Origin: Hemileia vastatrix
Taxonomy: Eukaryota; Basidiomycota; Pucciniomycetes; Pucciniales; Zaghouaniaceae
Reading direction: 5' to 3'
NCBI GenBank assembly: GCA_030280995.1
Contig: JASXTE010000005.1
Coordinates: 15,664,501 to 15,728,500, forward strand
Length of the DNA: 64,000 bases
Program-made: the position numbers and the translations under genes
The notes under the pieces: model-generated
Told to the model about the DNA's origin: nothing
The model's database searches: none
Seen by the model: the letters and a program-made list of their open reading frames with translations, nothing else
Part shown: piece after piece, positions 29,973-41,702 of the stretch
Position numbering within the stretch: the stretch's first letter is position 1
Layout of the letters: each line of letters begins with the position of its first letter

Positions 29973-30163
29973 ATGTGCAGTTGGGGTGTGTAGATAAAAA
30001 AAAAACTTAAGTGTTTGCCACCAAAATTAAGTAGCATAGAGTGAGGAAAGACTTAAGGATGGCATCAGCAATTATGAGTCATGTGACTTTCTTGCAAATC
30101 CATCATGGATGAGATGAGTTTGGGATCAGGAATTAGGAATGGAAATTGGGGTATAAGAGGCGG

Positions 30164-31238
30164 TGTAGACAATCCTATAGTACTAGCTATAGGCCTTAAC
30201 CAAGGGAGTTGGAGAAAAACCAGAGAGAAAATCCCCTGTCCCTTTAGAAAATTAGAGTGAGATTTACTTGCTAAAGTAAGTTGGTTCCTGTGTTGCTAAA
30301 GCTCCTATTTAAACACACTTGACTGCTCGATGAGCCAAGAAAGTAGTCCCCAGATAGACTACCAGACCAAAGAACTGAAATGTAGAACAAAGTCCACACC
30401 AGAGACAGCAAAGGTACTTGATGAAGGCTGCAAATCCACACCAGAGACAGCAATAATACTTGCTATAGCTTGCAAGACTATAACAGAGAAAACAGTTGCC
30501 AAAGTTAAGTTAAATGAAGAACTCACTTGCAACAAACACAGCCAATTGTGGCCAGAAAACAGTGAAAACTGAGTGAGGAACAATGAGATCACCTCCGGAT
30601 GGTTGTATGATGATTAAGGTTGCCCCAAACTGTCTTATTCACTATGTACACACAGACCACTAACTAAGAGCCCATGCGCACCCACCAATCTGGCGCCTGT
30701 ACCTTCCAGATTGCATAAAAAACCCTCCTGGAGCGCTCCCCAACCTCCTAAAACAGAGGCGGGCGGGCCGCCTGAAGCGGCCCGGCCTCCCTGAAGCCAG
30801 AAAACCAATAAAAACCACTAATCTACTTGGAAAAATTAGCTACAACTACTAAAACCTTTAAAACATGGAATTTCACTATAACAACATTGAGACATGAAAT
30901 ATAGAGAAAAATAAGCTCTATCAAATGGTACTAAGCACTTAACCCTAAGACTTAAGGTTAGCCCGTAAAACACGAAAAACAAAATTAAACAGCAATCTTT
31001 TATAAATGAAAAATGAGGAAATGACCCCTTAAAACTCAGAATATGAAAAATGTCTTCAAGACATAAAATATAGAGAAAAACCAGGGCTATCCAATTATGG
31101 TACCCACATACCCGCAGACCCAATATCCATGGAATAAAACCAGAAAAATACCAAATTCCTTAACAGATGTCAATTAAGACATGCACAAACAGCGCCAAAT
31201 CACACAACAAAGGCCCCTGCCAATGTTGGAAGACCACA
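30164..31238 (-). repeat. 3' LTR of element F (1075 bp)
   Basis: On the plus strand it reads TGTAGACAATCC...GAAGACCACA. It matches 41703-42796 apart from scattered changes and a 19-bp gap near 30763. Confidence 0.92.
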
Positions 31239-31248
31239 TCCTCCCTCC
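31239..31248 (-). promoter_or_regulatory. Polypurine tract of element F
   Basis: GGAGGGAGGA on the minus strand, abutting the 3' LTR start TGTGGTC. Confidence 0.85.
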
Positions 31249-31286
31249 AATTGAGAATTTCCGCATTCTTTCTTCATCAAATTACC

Positions 31287-31926
31287 ATGTTTAACCTCCT
31301 TCCCAAATCTGCCTCTGAAATGGGCCCCTGCCAATACTGCATCAACAGTAATTTAATATGCGCCATAACACCACCTTTTCATCCATACAGAACGCCCTGC
31401 AATGTCTGCCACTCCAGAAAGAAGACCTGCCACAGACCTGGTCCACTTTCTTCCACAACAGATTCACCTCCACCTCAACCTGGTCCTTCTTCTGCCAGCA
31501 CCAAAAGATCTAGGCCATCCATCCTGATACCCAGATTAATCAAAAAGCTCCACCCTTCCCAGAAGAGTGCCACAACCCATAAAGCAACTAGTTCCCCTAT
31601 CCCTGGTCCATCTGATGGTAAAAAGATTCATTCCTTCCTTCAACTTTAAAACTGATAACTTCTCAGTTCCTTCCTCTTCTGATAGTGATGATAACAATGT
31701 AGGATCCATTGCACCACCAACACCAACACACTTGCCCACTATTAAGGCCAAGTTCCAACAACACACATCTCAACAGAAACAACTTCTGCTTCACTATTTC
31801 CAATCCACTCCTGCTAGAGATCCACAGGACATTGAGAACAGAAGACACCTCATTCACCAGTTCAAGGCTAATTCTGAACACTTCATTTCATCTCTTGATT
31901 CCCTCTGTAATTCCACTAGTACTTGA
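31287..31926 (+). CDS. Antisense gene 1 of element F: Cys-rich, one intron, about 196 aa
   Basis: Plus-strand ORF, opposite to the element, starting at ATG 31287 just inside the 3' LTR. It encodes a paired Cys motif, CQYCINSNLIC and CNVCHSRKKTC, each CX2CX6C, resembling part of a Zn2Cys6-type cluster. A Pro/Ser-rich basic linker (TKRSRPS) follows. A 49-nt intron (31618-31666; GTAAAA donor, CTGATAAC branch-like, CTCAG acceptor) joins it in phase to an acidic SSSDSDD stretch and a helical C-terminus ending at 31926. Gene 2 has the same plan. Possibly a nucleic-acid-binding accessory protein; function unknown. The promoter would have to lie in the LTR read backwards. Confidence 0.6.
31618..31666 (+). 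other. Intron of antisense gene 1, 49 nt
   Basis: GTAAAA...CTCAG; its length (1 mod 3) exactly converts the reading frame of the upstream part to that of the downstream part. Confidence 0.65.
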
Positions 31927-31974
31927 GTTTGATTCAGAAAAGAAAAATTGACCACACCCTCTATAGGATGTAAC

Positions 31975-32525
31975 CACAAACAACCCTCAGTTTTAAGTCT
32001 TGGGGGACCATCCTCATTTTAAAGTCGTGGGGGACTCAAAAACCCTCAGTTTAAAGTCTTGGGGGACTCAAAAACCTAAATCATAAACCCAGAACCAGAG
32101 ATCAACCACATTAAGACACAGAGAAAAAACTAAAATTCTGGGGTAATTGTGAATAGAGCTGCCAGCCCATCAATTACCCCCAAACTTGCCTTTGCTAAAT
32201 TCGGAGGCTCCCCCTGTGGATACCCTCCACGAATCTTTCAAACCAACTCCAACAACAAAACCCTTTTTCCTCAGTTTATAGTCTTGGGGGACTTACAACC
32301 CTCAGTTTAAAGTCTTGGGGGACTAACACAGTGTTCAGTTTAAAGTCTTGACGGACTACTTCTTGATAAAATCTTGAAACCAGCCAGTTTAAAGTCTTGG
32401 AGGACTAACAGAAACCAGATTTCAGTTTAAAGTCTTGATGGACTGACTTGATACCATAGCTTTTCAGTTTAGAGTCTTGTTGGACTGATAAAATTTCCAG
32501 TTTAGAGTCATAGAGGACTGACAGA
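31975..32525. repeat. Hairpin array A of element F
   Basis: About ten copies of CAGTTTAAAGTC-N5-GGACT (for example near 32048, 32273, 32302, 32336, 32383, 32422, 32465 and 32500). AGTC and GACT pair; the loop between them varies. Further copies occur at 34924 and 35189, and in element G at 60417 and 60678. Confidence 0.75.
32140..32180. repeat. Hairpin module B, copy 1
   Basis: GGGGTAATTG (32140-32149) pairs perfectly with CAATTACCCC (32171-32180). Other copies at 35019-35060 and 35280-35320 have GGGGTAACTG with CAGTTACCCC or CAGTCACCCC. Confidence 0.75.
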
Positions 32526-32666
32526 ATCTTGCATGAATCTGACCCAGCCAATTTCATGCAATACACACACAGCTAGACCCACGGAGTGTCCGCCTTCACT
32601 TCATCTTCTACTAATCACTGACAAAATCTTCTCTTATCCTTTCCCTCACCTTTCACACCACAAATC

Positions 32667-34205
32667 ATGTCTGGATCCCCTGCTGTTGACTCCTCTACTC
32701 TTCCTTGCTTCACTACTCCAAGGGAATATGCCTGCAAACAGTGCATCCACATGTGCAGACCTTGCACATTCACTCTTCCAAATCCAGAAGCCAAATTCTA
32801 CAACAAGGCTTGTGACTCTTGCTATTCCAAAAAAAAGAAATGTGACAGAGATGCCCACTATCCTATTCCTCCGCCTTCTCCTTCTCACAAGTACATCTCC
32901 AGATCCCCTACCAGGTCTCCAGAACTTGGTCCATCCTCTTCCTCTCTATCTTCAGCTCCTTCCAGAAGATCCAGGAGCTCAGCTTCCCGCACTCTTCCCA
33001 AAAGACCAGCCTTAGCTTCTCAAGAAACTGCTTTTATCACTGCTAAATTAGCTCCAAAAGCTTCAAAATCAACCCCTAGGCTTCTAGACCGCATCCAGGC
33101 GGCCCGGCCGACGTCGGGCGGCCTGCCCGCCTCACCAATCAGTGAAAATCAGGGCCAAAACTTCCAAAAACGGCCAGAAAATAGCCAAATTCATCCAGAC
33201 AACAATAACAAATCCACCCAACTACCTCCTACTGCTCCCAGAGCAATGCAACCCACCCTTCCAAAATCTAAAAACACCAAAATTTCCCAGATTTCTAAGA
33301 GAACTGCCAGAGAACCCCAAGAAGAAACCAGAACACCACACACTGCTCCACAACAACAACTTCGTCCCCAACTAAGACAAAAAAAATACACCTCTCCTCT
33401 GTCAGCCAACTACTCTTCTGACAGTTCCATCTCTTCAAATTCTCCATCCAGAAGAGAGAAGTCTGCTTCCAAATCCCCCTCTCCTGCTCCATCCTTTAAC
33501 AACCCTGGTACTCCATCACCAGCACCTCCTCCAGCTGAATCCAACAGAAATAACAACCACAATCTCACTTCTCCAACTATCCCAGTTCACCTTCTCAGGA
33601 TCCTTCAGAGGAAGACCATGAGAATCCATATCTTTCCCTAGTTGATCCACCCACTATGACCATCACAAAATTGTCAGAGATCCAAATCCCAGCTGCTTAC
33701 AGATTTGATGAGCTTCCAATCTGTAAGTACCCAATTAATTATTCCATTTCTTCAACAAAATAATTAATGATCCAATTCTTCTTGTCTAGTTGGCACCCCT
33801 CCTCCTGAATCTATTATTGGAGTTGGCCAAACTCTTGAAACTTCTTTGACCCTGGATTATGGAGACATGAAGAAACACCTAAGCACCATGTGTTCCAACA
33901 TGCTAAAAGCCTTTGCCCTCCATGGACCCTTGAATGACTTTGAAAAATCCTTGAGAAAGCACCTACTGAACGAACACTGGAAAATGTCTAGGATCATTAA
34001 ACACACCCTCCAGCACTCCATTCCTGCCTATTCTTCTTCCTCCTCTGAACTTCCCTCTAATCCAATCCCTGATCATTACAATCCCTATAATCTCTCCAGC
34101 AGGATGCACTTCAAAGAACACAGTGCTTCCCACAATCCCAACAAAAAACAAAAACGTCATCACAATCTGGACCAGCCTCCAGAAGCTTCCTCATCCAGAC
34201 AATGA
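32667..34205 (+). CDS. Antisense gene 2 of element F: Cys-rich, multi-exon
   Basis: Starts at ATG 32667 and encodes CKQC, CRPC and CDSCYSKKKKC motifs at about residues 24-58. This resembles the paired Cys motif of gene 1, with a Zn2Cys6-like basic second half. A long Ser/Pro-rich, basic, disordered region follows. The frame must shift by one near 33560-33600 (small indel or unrecognised intron); then DPSEED...FDELPI leads to a clear intron 33723-33789 (GTAAGT...GTCTAG, 67 nt). The last exon (33790-34205) encodes LETSLTLDYGDM, an HWKMSRIIKHTLQHS helix and a KKQKRHH basic tail. The C-terminal part is conserved in element G (57282-57530), which supports it being a real protein. Confidence 0.6.
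33723..33789 (+). other. Intron of antisense gene 2, 67 nt
   Basis: GTAAGT donor, TTGTCTAG acceptor; phases on both sides agree with the flanking frames. Confidence 0.65.
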
Positions 34206-34376
34206 GCTCCTGCAAAAGATTAGAAACATAAAAATAATATAAAACAAATAATAAAAAATAATTTCAGATTTTTTTTTTTTTTTTACGGTCTACTGATATA
34301 CTAAAATAAAAAATTAATAATTAAAATGAAATGAAATAACATAAATGAAATAAAGTAAAATATAAAAAATAATACA
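34206..34376. other. A/T-rich spacer with a poly-T run
   Basis: Contains a T run at about 34269-34284 and AAAATAA repeats. In element G the same position holds a long (TTTTTA)n microsatellite. Confidence 0.5.
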
Positions 34377-34650
34377 AATGGTATCCCCCAGCCAATTGAT
34401 GAGCTGATCCCCTGATACCTTACCCACATCCAAGTGCACCTTGATGTGGATACACAATTAATTCTTTTAAATGATTAACAAAAAACAAAATTCAAAAAAA
34501 TTTAGAAATTCAGAAGATAATAAAAATAATGAAACACAGAAACACATAAAATAAATAATAAATAAAAATAAAATAGCATTGCCTGGCCAATTGATGAGCC
34601 TTTCCCCACCAATGCTTGCCCACATCCAGGTGACCCTGATGTGGTAACAC
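34377..34650. repeat. Structured module C of element F
   Basis: Two related blocks. The first has GGTATC...GATACC closing a stem around CCAGCCAATTGATGAGCTG, followed by CCACATC...GATGTGG. The second, near 34575-34645, has CCAATTGATGAGCC and again CCACATC...GATGTGG. Element G keeps both blocks at 59866-60145. Confidence 0.65.
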
Positions 34651-34918
34651 CCTATATTTTTGATTTTATAATTCTAAACAACCCCCATAAAAAAATTAAA
34701 AGAAAAAAAGAGAAAAAAGAAAATAATCTAAAACTACTATCTAGCAAAAACATAACTGCAAAAATCAAAGAAAGACCAGCTCCATAAATTGTCCAATAAG
34801 GGAAAGTCCGGTCCATAGAAATGATCACTGGGTGGGCTCCCTCCAATAAGTAAAAATGATGGGAGACCACCAGTGATCCACCACCAATCTGAAAGAACCA
34901 AAGATAAAGAAGCCAGTC

Positions 34919-35330
34919 CCAAACCAGTTTAAAGTCATAGCGGACTTAAAACCTGAATAATAAACAACAGAACTAGAATTCAACTAGGAAAAAACAAAAG
35001 ACTTGAGACAGACATTCTGGGGTAACTGTTCTACAGAGCAGCCAGCTCATCAGTTACCCCCACACTTGCCAAAATAAAATCTAGAAGCCCCCCTGGGTAC
35101 CTTCTAAAAAAAACACAACATTCAACACAAAAAAACCAAAACCAATAAGAGTGAAGAGTCTGGCACTTGAAAACCAAAGGAAATTACCAGTTTAAAGTCA
35201 TAGAGGACTAAAACCTGTGAAAAGAAACCAATACTAGGGTTCAACCAAATTAAGAGAAAGGGTTGGAAACAGACAATCTGGGGTAACTGTTGATAGAGCA
35301 GCCAGCCCATCAGTCACCCCTACACTTGCC
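34919..35330. repeat. Hairpin modules A and B, further copies
   Basis: Module A at about 34924 and 35189; module B stems 35019-35028/35051-35060 (perfect) and 35280-35289/35311-35320 (one position that is G-U on the minus-strand RNA). Sits directly 3' of Pol in the element's orientation. Confidence 0.7.
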
Positions 35331-35455
35331 AAGATCAAATCTAGAAGCCCCACCCATGGGTACCCTCTAACAAAAGTTTCCAACAAACAGATGCATAGCA
35401 TCACCACAAAAAACCAAAATTAAAGAATGGTCCGTAGTTTATCCTCATTGCGGAG

Positions 35456-38400
35456 TCAATCTTCTTCATGCCTAGTGCCTCTGGGATAAAACCTCTTCAC
35501 TTGGTCTGCAGCCACCCTCTTTTTCAAGACTGCACCATCCAACTCTTCCAAAACATAAGAACCTCCAGACGCCTGAGATCTGACTCTGTAAGGTCCATTC
35601 CATCTGTCAGCAAAAATTTTGCCCCACTGACTCTCCAAACTTCTATTATACACCAAAACCAGACAACCAGGTTTCAAGGGATTCCTGAGTCTATGAGCTA
35701 ACTTCTTGTCCCAGTACCTGACTGATTGATTCCTAATCTTCATCATTCTAGAGTATGCCTTCTCCTGACATTCATCTCTACATTCCAACTGTTGCATCCT
35801 GGCACAGAGCAAATCTTCTGTTGAGTGCACGTCATCCCAATCAATTCCAAGATAAGAGACAGCTTCCAAGTCCACTGGTAGAATGGCTTTTTGACCAAAC
35901 ATTAGCTCATAAGGAGAATAGCCAGTTGTCCTCTTCACAGTGACCCTATCAGCAAATAACACCAAGGGTAAATAATGCCTCCACTTTTTGGCACTATCTC
36001 CACACATCTTCACCAAAGCATTCTTGATAACTTGATGGCCTCTTTCAACCATGCCTTCAGCTTCAGGATAATATGGTGTAGCCACTCTAACCCTAGAACC
36101 AACACTAGCCACAGCTTCTTTAAATTCGGCACCAAACTCTGGCCCGCCATCAACAGTGACCAACTTCATCAACCCATACCTATAAATCCACTCCTTCTTC
36201 AAAAACTCTGCCACATTCTTGGCAGTCAAATTAACCAGAGGCACTGCCTCAACCCAACCAGACAAATCATCCCTAGCCACAATCAAGTATTTATACCTGC
36301 CCTCTTTAATATGGACAGCATCCAGACTGACCCTTCCAAAAACAGTTGATTCACCAGTAGCACGGCCCACCTCTTTAGGTTTCAAGTGACTTCTTCTTTG
36401 ACATTCTTCACAAGATTGAACCCAACCCTGCACAGCCAACTTCATACCCGGCCACCAAAATCTGTCTGCTACTCTTCTATAAGTCTCCCCAAAGCCTCTA
36501 TGACCAAGGTCTTCATGCAAAGACTTCAAAACCAATTCTTGACCCTTCTTCTGAGTCACCACCACTTGAGGATTAGGATGTCTCCTTCTCATCAAGCGCC
36601 TTCCTGACACATAAAATCCAGGACTCTTCTTCTTGATTGCCAACCAAGTATCATCATCACAACTATCTGGCCTCTCCAAGGTCAACAGATATTCCATCAA
36701 AATAAAATAAAACCCAGATTGACCCCAGGTCTCATCTTCAAAATCCAACAAAACAACATCCAAGGGTACAACTCTGTCATCAAAATCACCAGTGTGAACA
36801 TGAGCCAATTGAGCAGCCCAACCAGGACACCAATCCTTAAATTTTGGCACGTCCTTCTCTTTCCACTGAACCTTGTGAGAATCCAGTTCACTAACAAAAA
36901 CACCCTTTTCCAATTTTGAGCTGTCCCAAACAACAACTCCATCTTCATCAACAAAAACATCCTGATCACCAGAATCAAGATCAGATCCAGCCAGTTTAGC
37001 CTCTTGGGGGAGGTCAGAACAATCATCCAGTTTAGCCTCATGGGGGAGGAAAGAAAAATCCTCAGCACCCTTTGTGCTGGCCCTAATCACTGGAACATCT
37101 TTGTCAAACTCTTCAGAATCAGAATCCTCATCTGTAGGTGGCCTCCTTGATAACCCATCAGGCATAGTAAAAGTTTTACCTGGTTTGCGTACCAGGTCAA
37201 AAGAAAAATGTTGAATAAATGCCACCCACCTAGTCATTGGAGCATTTGGAAGACTAGGTGTATTGATCATCTGAACCAAAGATTTTGCATCCACCTGCAG
37301 CTCAAAATGCTGCCCCCACAAAACCGTCTGTAGCTTCTTTAAAATTTTAGCTACGCCACACAATTCCAACTTAGGTTGAGAATACCTAGATTCCACCTCA
37401 TTAAACACCACCGACTCATACCTTACTGGCCTGACCCTCCCAGTCTTATCCTCCTGAGACAAAACAGCACCAGCAGCAATATAGCTTGAGTCCACTGCCA
37501 GATAAATCTTTCCAGCACCAACACCATAATCCAACTTGTGAAGAATTATATCTTCACCAACAACCTTTTTCAGCTTCTGAAAAGCCTCTTCACACTCTTC
37601 CGTCCATTCCCAATCTGAATCTTTTCTGGTCAACCTCCTTAAAGGTGAAGCCAACAAAGAAAAATCCTTAATGAAAATCCTGACACATACACATACACCC
37701 AAAAATCCTCTGACTTCAGTAGTATTTTTAGGCCTTGGCCATGCCTGAATTTTATTAATCTTCTTCTTTGCCATAATCCTTCCCTCTTTACATACCACAT
37801 GACCCAGAATTTCCAAAGCAGGAACACAACAACAGAATTTTGACCCTGAAATGGTCAAACCAGCCTCTTCAATCCTGAACAACACTCTCTCTAGAGTTAT
37901 TGCATATTCCCACACAAACCTCCTTATTCCAGGGTTCTCCAATAACACCTCATTACCATAATCAGTGGATGGTCCTTTAATTCCACCATCATCAACAAAA
38001 ATACCAGCATGAGTAGGAACCTCATCCTGCAAAATCCAAGCCATCTGTGCTTGATAAACTGCCACTGAATTAGTTGCTCCTTGAGGCAACCTAGTGAGCT
38101 GAAATCTTCCCAAAGGAGTCTCAAAAGTTGTGAGAGGCCTTGAATTAGTATGTAGTTCCCTCTCATCATAACCACCCATAATATCACCCAAACCATAACA
38201 CATCCTTCTAGAAAAAGCTTCAACAAAATCCTCTGCACTTGGCAGCATACCAGCGTCCTTGATAGTGACTCTATTCAAGGCTCTAAGATCATGAACCACC
38301 CTCAACTTTCCATTCTGCTTCTTTACACAGAACACCAGACTTGAGTAACTGGATGTTGATTGTTCATATAACCCAGTCCTGACTCTTTCCCTAATAATCT

Positions 38401-39229
38401 CTACAGAATCCTCTCGAATAGCAGCTGGAATTGGAATAGGTTTGATTTGCCAAGGTTCATGACAAACAACAGGAATCAAGTAAGGTTCCCCATAAGAGTG
38501 CTTCAATACACCCCTTTCCTCCTCAACAAATGCCACCGCTTTTTCCCTTAGCACAATAACGTGCAACAACAACTTCTTTTCTTCCTCAGACAACCACCCA
38601 TCAGGACCAAAATTAACAACTTTAAATCTTTCCACAGTCACCCTAGCCGTCTCTACAAATTCTGGAGGATTCTTCACCAAAGGAGTACAGTACGGATCTC
38701 TTGACAAAGGAGGTCTCTAAAAAGGTGGATTCAAACCCACAGGCATAGGCTCATTGACAGGCCTAATCTTCTGCGCTACCTTCTTATACTTTGCCGCTCC
38801 ACCTTCAACTTGAGGGATCTTCAGGAATTCTTCACCACCAGACCTGGAACAAAAACCAAGGGTTTCCCCATTGCTCACATGTGTGGCCAAGGTAATGTTT
38901 TTGAAAGGTGTAGAAGAAACCCTAGTGGTGCACAATTGGGAGGACTTACTTTTAGACCCCAATCTCACTGCCCCAAAACTTTTTCGCATATCTTTCAATA
39001 AAGATATATAACCAATCTTCTTCTTTGAACTTGACTTAAAAATAATTAAGAATCTTGAGAGAGAACAGAGACTTGATAAAAAACTTGATGAATACTTGCA
39101 GAGAAGAGAAACATTAAAAAGAGAAAGTTGAAAATCCACTTGGTATATCTCCAAGGGAGCTGACCTACTACAACCTGGGATTTCCTCATCTCGGGGAGAG
39201 GTTGTAGCACTAGGGTGATCAGCCCTCAT
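35456..39229 (-). pseudogene. Element F Pol: RT, RNase H, integrase, with one TAG
   Basis: Read from ATG 39229, which overlaps the Gag-Pro stop as TAATG. One TAG at 38717-38719 interrupts an otherwise open frame to 35456. The RT has LRVVHDLRALNRVT, LPQGATNSVAVYQ and the catalytic FVDD in GIFVDDGGI. RNase H has LAVDSSYIAAGAVLS, a Glu in ELCGVAK and VDAKSLV. The integrase zinc arm is HEDLGHRGF..CEECQRRS, and the core has Asp in SLDAVHIKEG, Asp in VTVDGGPEFGAEF and Glu in EAEGMVERGHQ. All catalytic residues are present. The TAG lies N-terminal to RT near PPFXRPPLSRDPY, so CAG to TAG is likely. Confidence 0.88.
39159..39223 (-). promoter_or_regulatory. Stem-loop downstream of the frameshift site
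   Basis: On the minus-strand RNA, outer stem GCUGA/UCAGC (39223-39219 with 39163-39159) and inner 9-bp perfect stem CUACAACCU/AGGUUGUAG (39207-39199 with 39176-39168). It begins 11 nt after the slippery heptamer, the expected position for a frameshift-stimulating structure. Confidence 0.75.
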
Positions 39230-41610
39230 TACTCTAAAAAAGACAGACTCTCAATAGAGCCTGAGCCGCACTCCAAAAAACCTGAGGCAGCACCCACTTC
39301 CTTCCTTCTCCTGCAGCAGCCCATGCACTGGCACATTGAAGATAAACCAGGCCTAGTCTCCCAACCATCCTCTCCAGGGGATGACAACCTCATGTGAAGC
39401 CTCCTTTTGTCTTCACCGGTCAACTCCAAACTGATTCCCAAATCAAATTGATAACCAATTCTTGCCTGAAAATCCATCAAGAATTGCCCACCCAAAACTG
39501 CTTTTACATTACCTTTAGCAATGTAAAAATGAACCTTCCCTGAGGCTCCTCCAACATCTAACTTCACAAACTCTGAAGTTCCAACCAATTCAGTGACATG
39601 GCCACCGATCCCTCTCAAGTTCCCACCAATACCAGTTTTGATGGGGAGGCCCATATGAGTTGCCTCAAACAAAGAAATCAGGTTTATCTGAGAACCTGAA
39701 TCCACCAATGCCCTTGCCTCCCTGCCATTCAGAGTGACATTGACATATCCCAGAGGAGCAGAAAAATGAGTTTCCAACCCCTCACCAAACTTTTCAGCAG
39801 AATCACAAATGTATTCTACCTCACCAGAAGAAACCCTTCTCCTGGTCAACAACTTCTTCTGCCTATCAGCCAACCCTGGACTGATAGCATACAATTCCCC
39901 ATAAGATAGGGAAACCTGACCCTGGTTCATCCTTTCCAGGACAGAGTCCATAACATTAACTTGACCAGACACTACTGGCCTCTCAAAGTGAGCTCTTTGC
40001 TTCACCACCTTGGTCCTAGAAGATTCTTGAGGACCAGCACCACCAACAGATTTACCATTAACAGGAACCAAACCAGATCCCTCACCAGAACCTCTGACTC
40101 CAACAGGCTTTGGCAATGAAGCCAAAGGGACATCCTCCTCAGAGTCAGAATCCACCTCCATTGGCATTGGCTCACCATTCAGGTCCAATGCACCAAAACT
40201 AGGGGGGCCCATGTCAGCCATACCTTTCTGCATCTTGTACAGCTCCTCTTTGCTGTACCTTTTCCTAGCTGCACTCAGCTTAGGATCACCCTTTGAAGCA
40301 TTTGCATTTGGTTGGGCCTGAGAACTGCTCTTAGGCCTACCAACCTTCCCTGCTTCCACATCATAAACACCAGCCAAGCATTCACCACTTGACTGTCCGC
40401 CACAAGAATACAACTCCAAACAACCAAAAGAAGTAGAAAAAGAGACCTTATTGACCTCCTTCCCCTTTCCCTTGACGTCCTCATCTACCTTAACAGAAGA
40501 CTTCCCCTGATCAGGAATCTCCTCAAACCTTGGCCTCCTTTGATTGAGACCACCCCTTCTCCTGACCAAATCAACAGGAGCCTGCCCCTCACTGGGATTC
40601 ACAAAAGAACCGTCAGGGAACTTAAAAACCCTGCCATCAAACTCCACTTTTCCTTCAGACACATCTCTGTTCAGTGCCCAACAATCATTGGACCTGTTCC
40701 TCCTCCTACTGCAATAAGAGCAAACCCAAGGATCACTCCTACCAGCCCTCCTTTCAAAATCTCTTGGCTGAGAAGGTGCCTTATTAACCTTCTTGGCCTC
40801 CTAGACAAAAATGTGCAGCTGTTTTGTCAGATCAGCCAGCTTCTCCACCATTGGGTCCCTCTCCTGTTTGGGAACCTGCACCAAATTCTTCTCCTCCTTC
40901 TTCTCCCTAACTTCCTCTTCAGCCAAAGCCTCACTGACTTTTCTGACATACTTGGCACACCCCTCCTGATAGGTGTCCACAGCCAATAACTTCAAATGGG
41001 CCTCAACAGCCTCCTTCACCTTATCCAAGGCAGGAAACTTCTGATCCCCATTAGAAAGAGTCTTCATCAATTCCTTTCTTGACAACTCCTTCAACACATC
41101 TATCCTGACATCTCTAGCCAGGGCAGACCAAAAAACATCTTTGGCAGCATTTTCATGTGCCAGCTCCTCCACTTCCACCAAATATTCCACCACAGGATCA
41201 AACTGTAGCAGAAACTTCCTGTAACTATGTAAGTTACCAACACCACCATAAGATTGCCAATCACTGACAACCTTGTTCAGATCCACCATAGTGAACCTGA
41301 CACCCCATCTATCCACCATTTCCCTACACAACAATTTCCAATCCCTCTTCTTGTAGCCAGACATGGCCACAATCTCCTTCTCCACTGACCTATCACCAAT
41401 GAAGAAGATAATCTGCTTCACCATGTCCAGGTAGGAGGCACCATCCACTCCAGCAGCAGTTTCATACTTCTCTAGAAACCACTTGAAATCCTCCCCATTA
41501 AACTTGGTACCATCCCAAGTTTTAATCCTCACACACTCCCTAACCATCACAGCAGGAGGACCATCCCCCCCACTGACAGTCACCACAGGAATAGAGGAAC
41601 CAGAAGCCAT
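39229..41610 (-). pseudogene. Element F Gag-Pro, one in-frame TAG
   Basis: The first Met in context is at 41610 (MASGSSIPV). The capsid region has KTWDGTKFNGEDFKWFLEKYE and a helical run to about 40820. TAG at 40801-40803 interrupts; the same frame continues with a Cys cluster (VCSYCSRRRNRSNDC), a Pro/Ser/Gly-rich linker, and a retropepsin-like protease with ALVDSGSQINLIS and VLGGQFLMDF. It ends at TAA 39229-39231, next to the frameshift signal. Apart from the TAG the frame is open for nearly 800 codons. Cys spacing differs from a standard zinc knuckle. Confidence 0.85.
39235..39241 (-). promoter_or_regulatory. -1 slippery site U UUU UUA
   Basis: In the Gag-Pro frame the codons are TCT TTT TTA GAG TAA, so the heptamer T TTT TTA is in the X XXY YYZ phase. 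Slipping back by one continues into the Pol frame. The Gag-Pro stop is six bases further and overlaps the first Pol ATG (TAATG), so reinitiation is an alternative. Confidence 0.8.
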
Positions 41611-41690
41611 TCTTCCAGTCCAAAACACCAAAAAGAGCCAACCAAAGAAAACAGAGATTCCAAAGAACTAGCAAGTTCTAACCCCACGTT

Positions 41691-41698
41691 GGGCGCCA
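41691..41698 (-). promoter_or_regulatory. Primer-binding site of element F
   Basis: TGGCGCCC (followed by AACGTGGGG) on the minus strand, four bases inside the 5' LTR boundary; starts with TGG. Confidence 0.75.
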
Positions 41699-41702
41699 GA
41701 AA

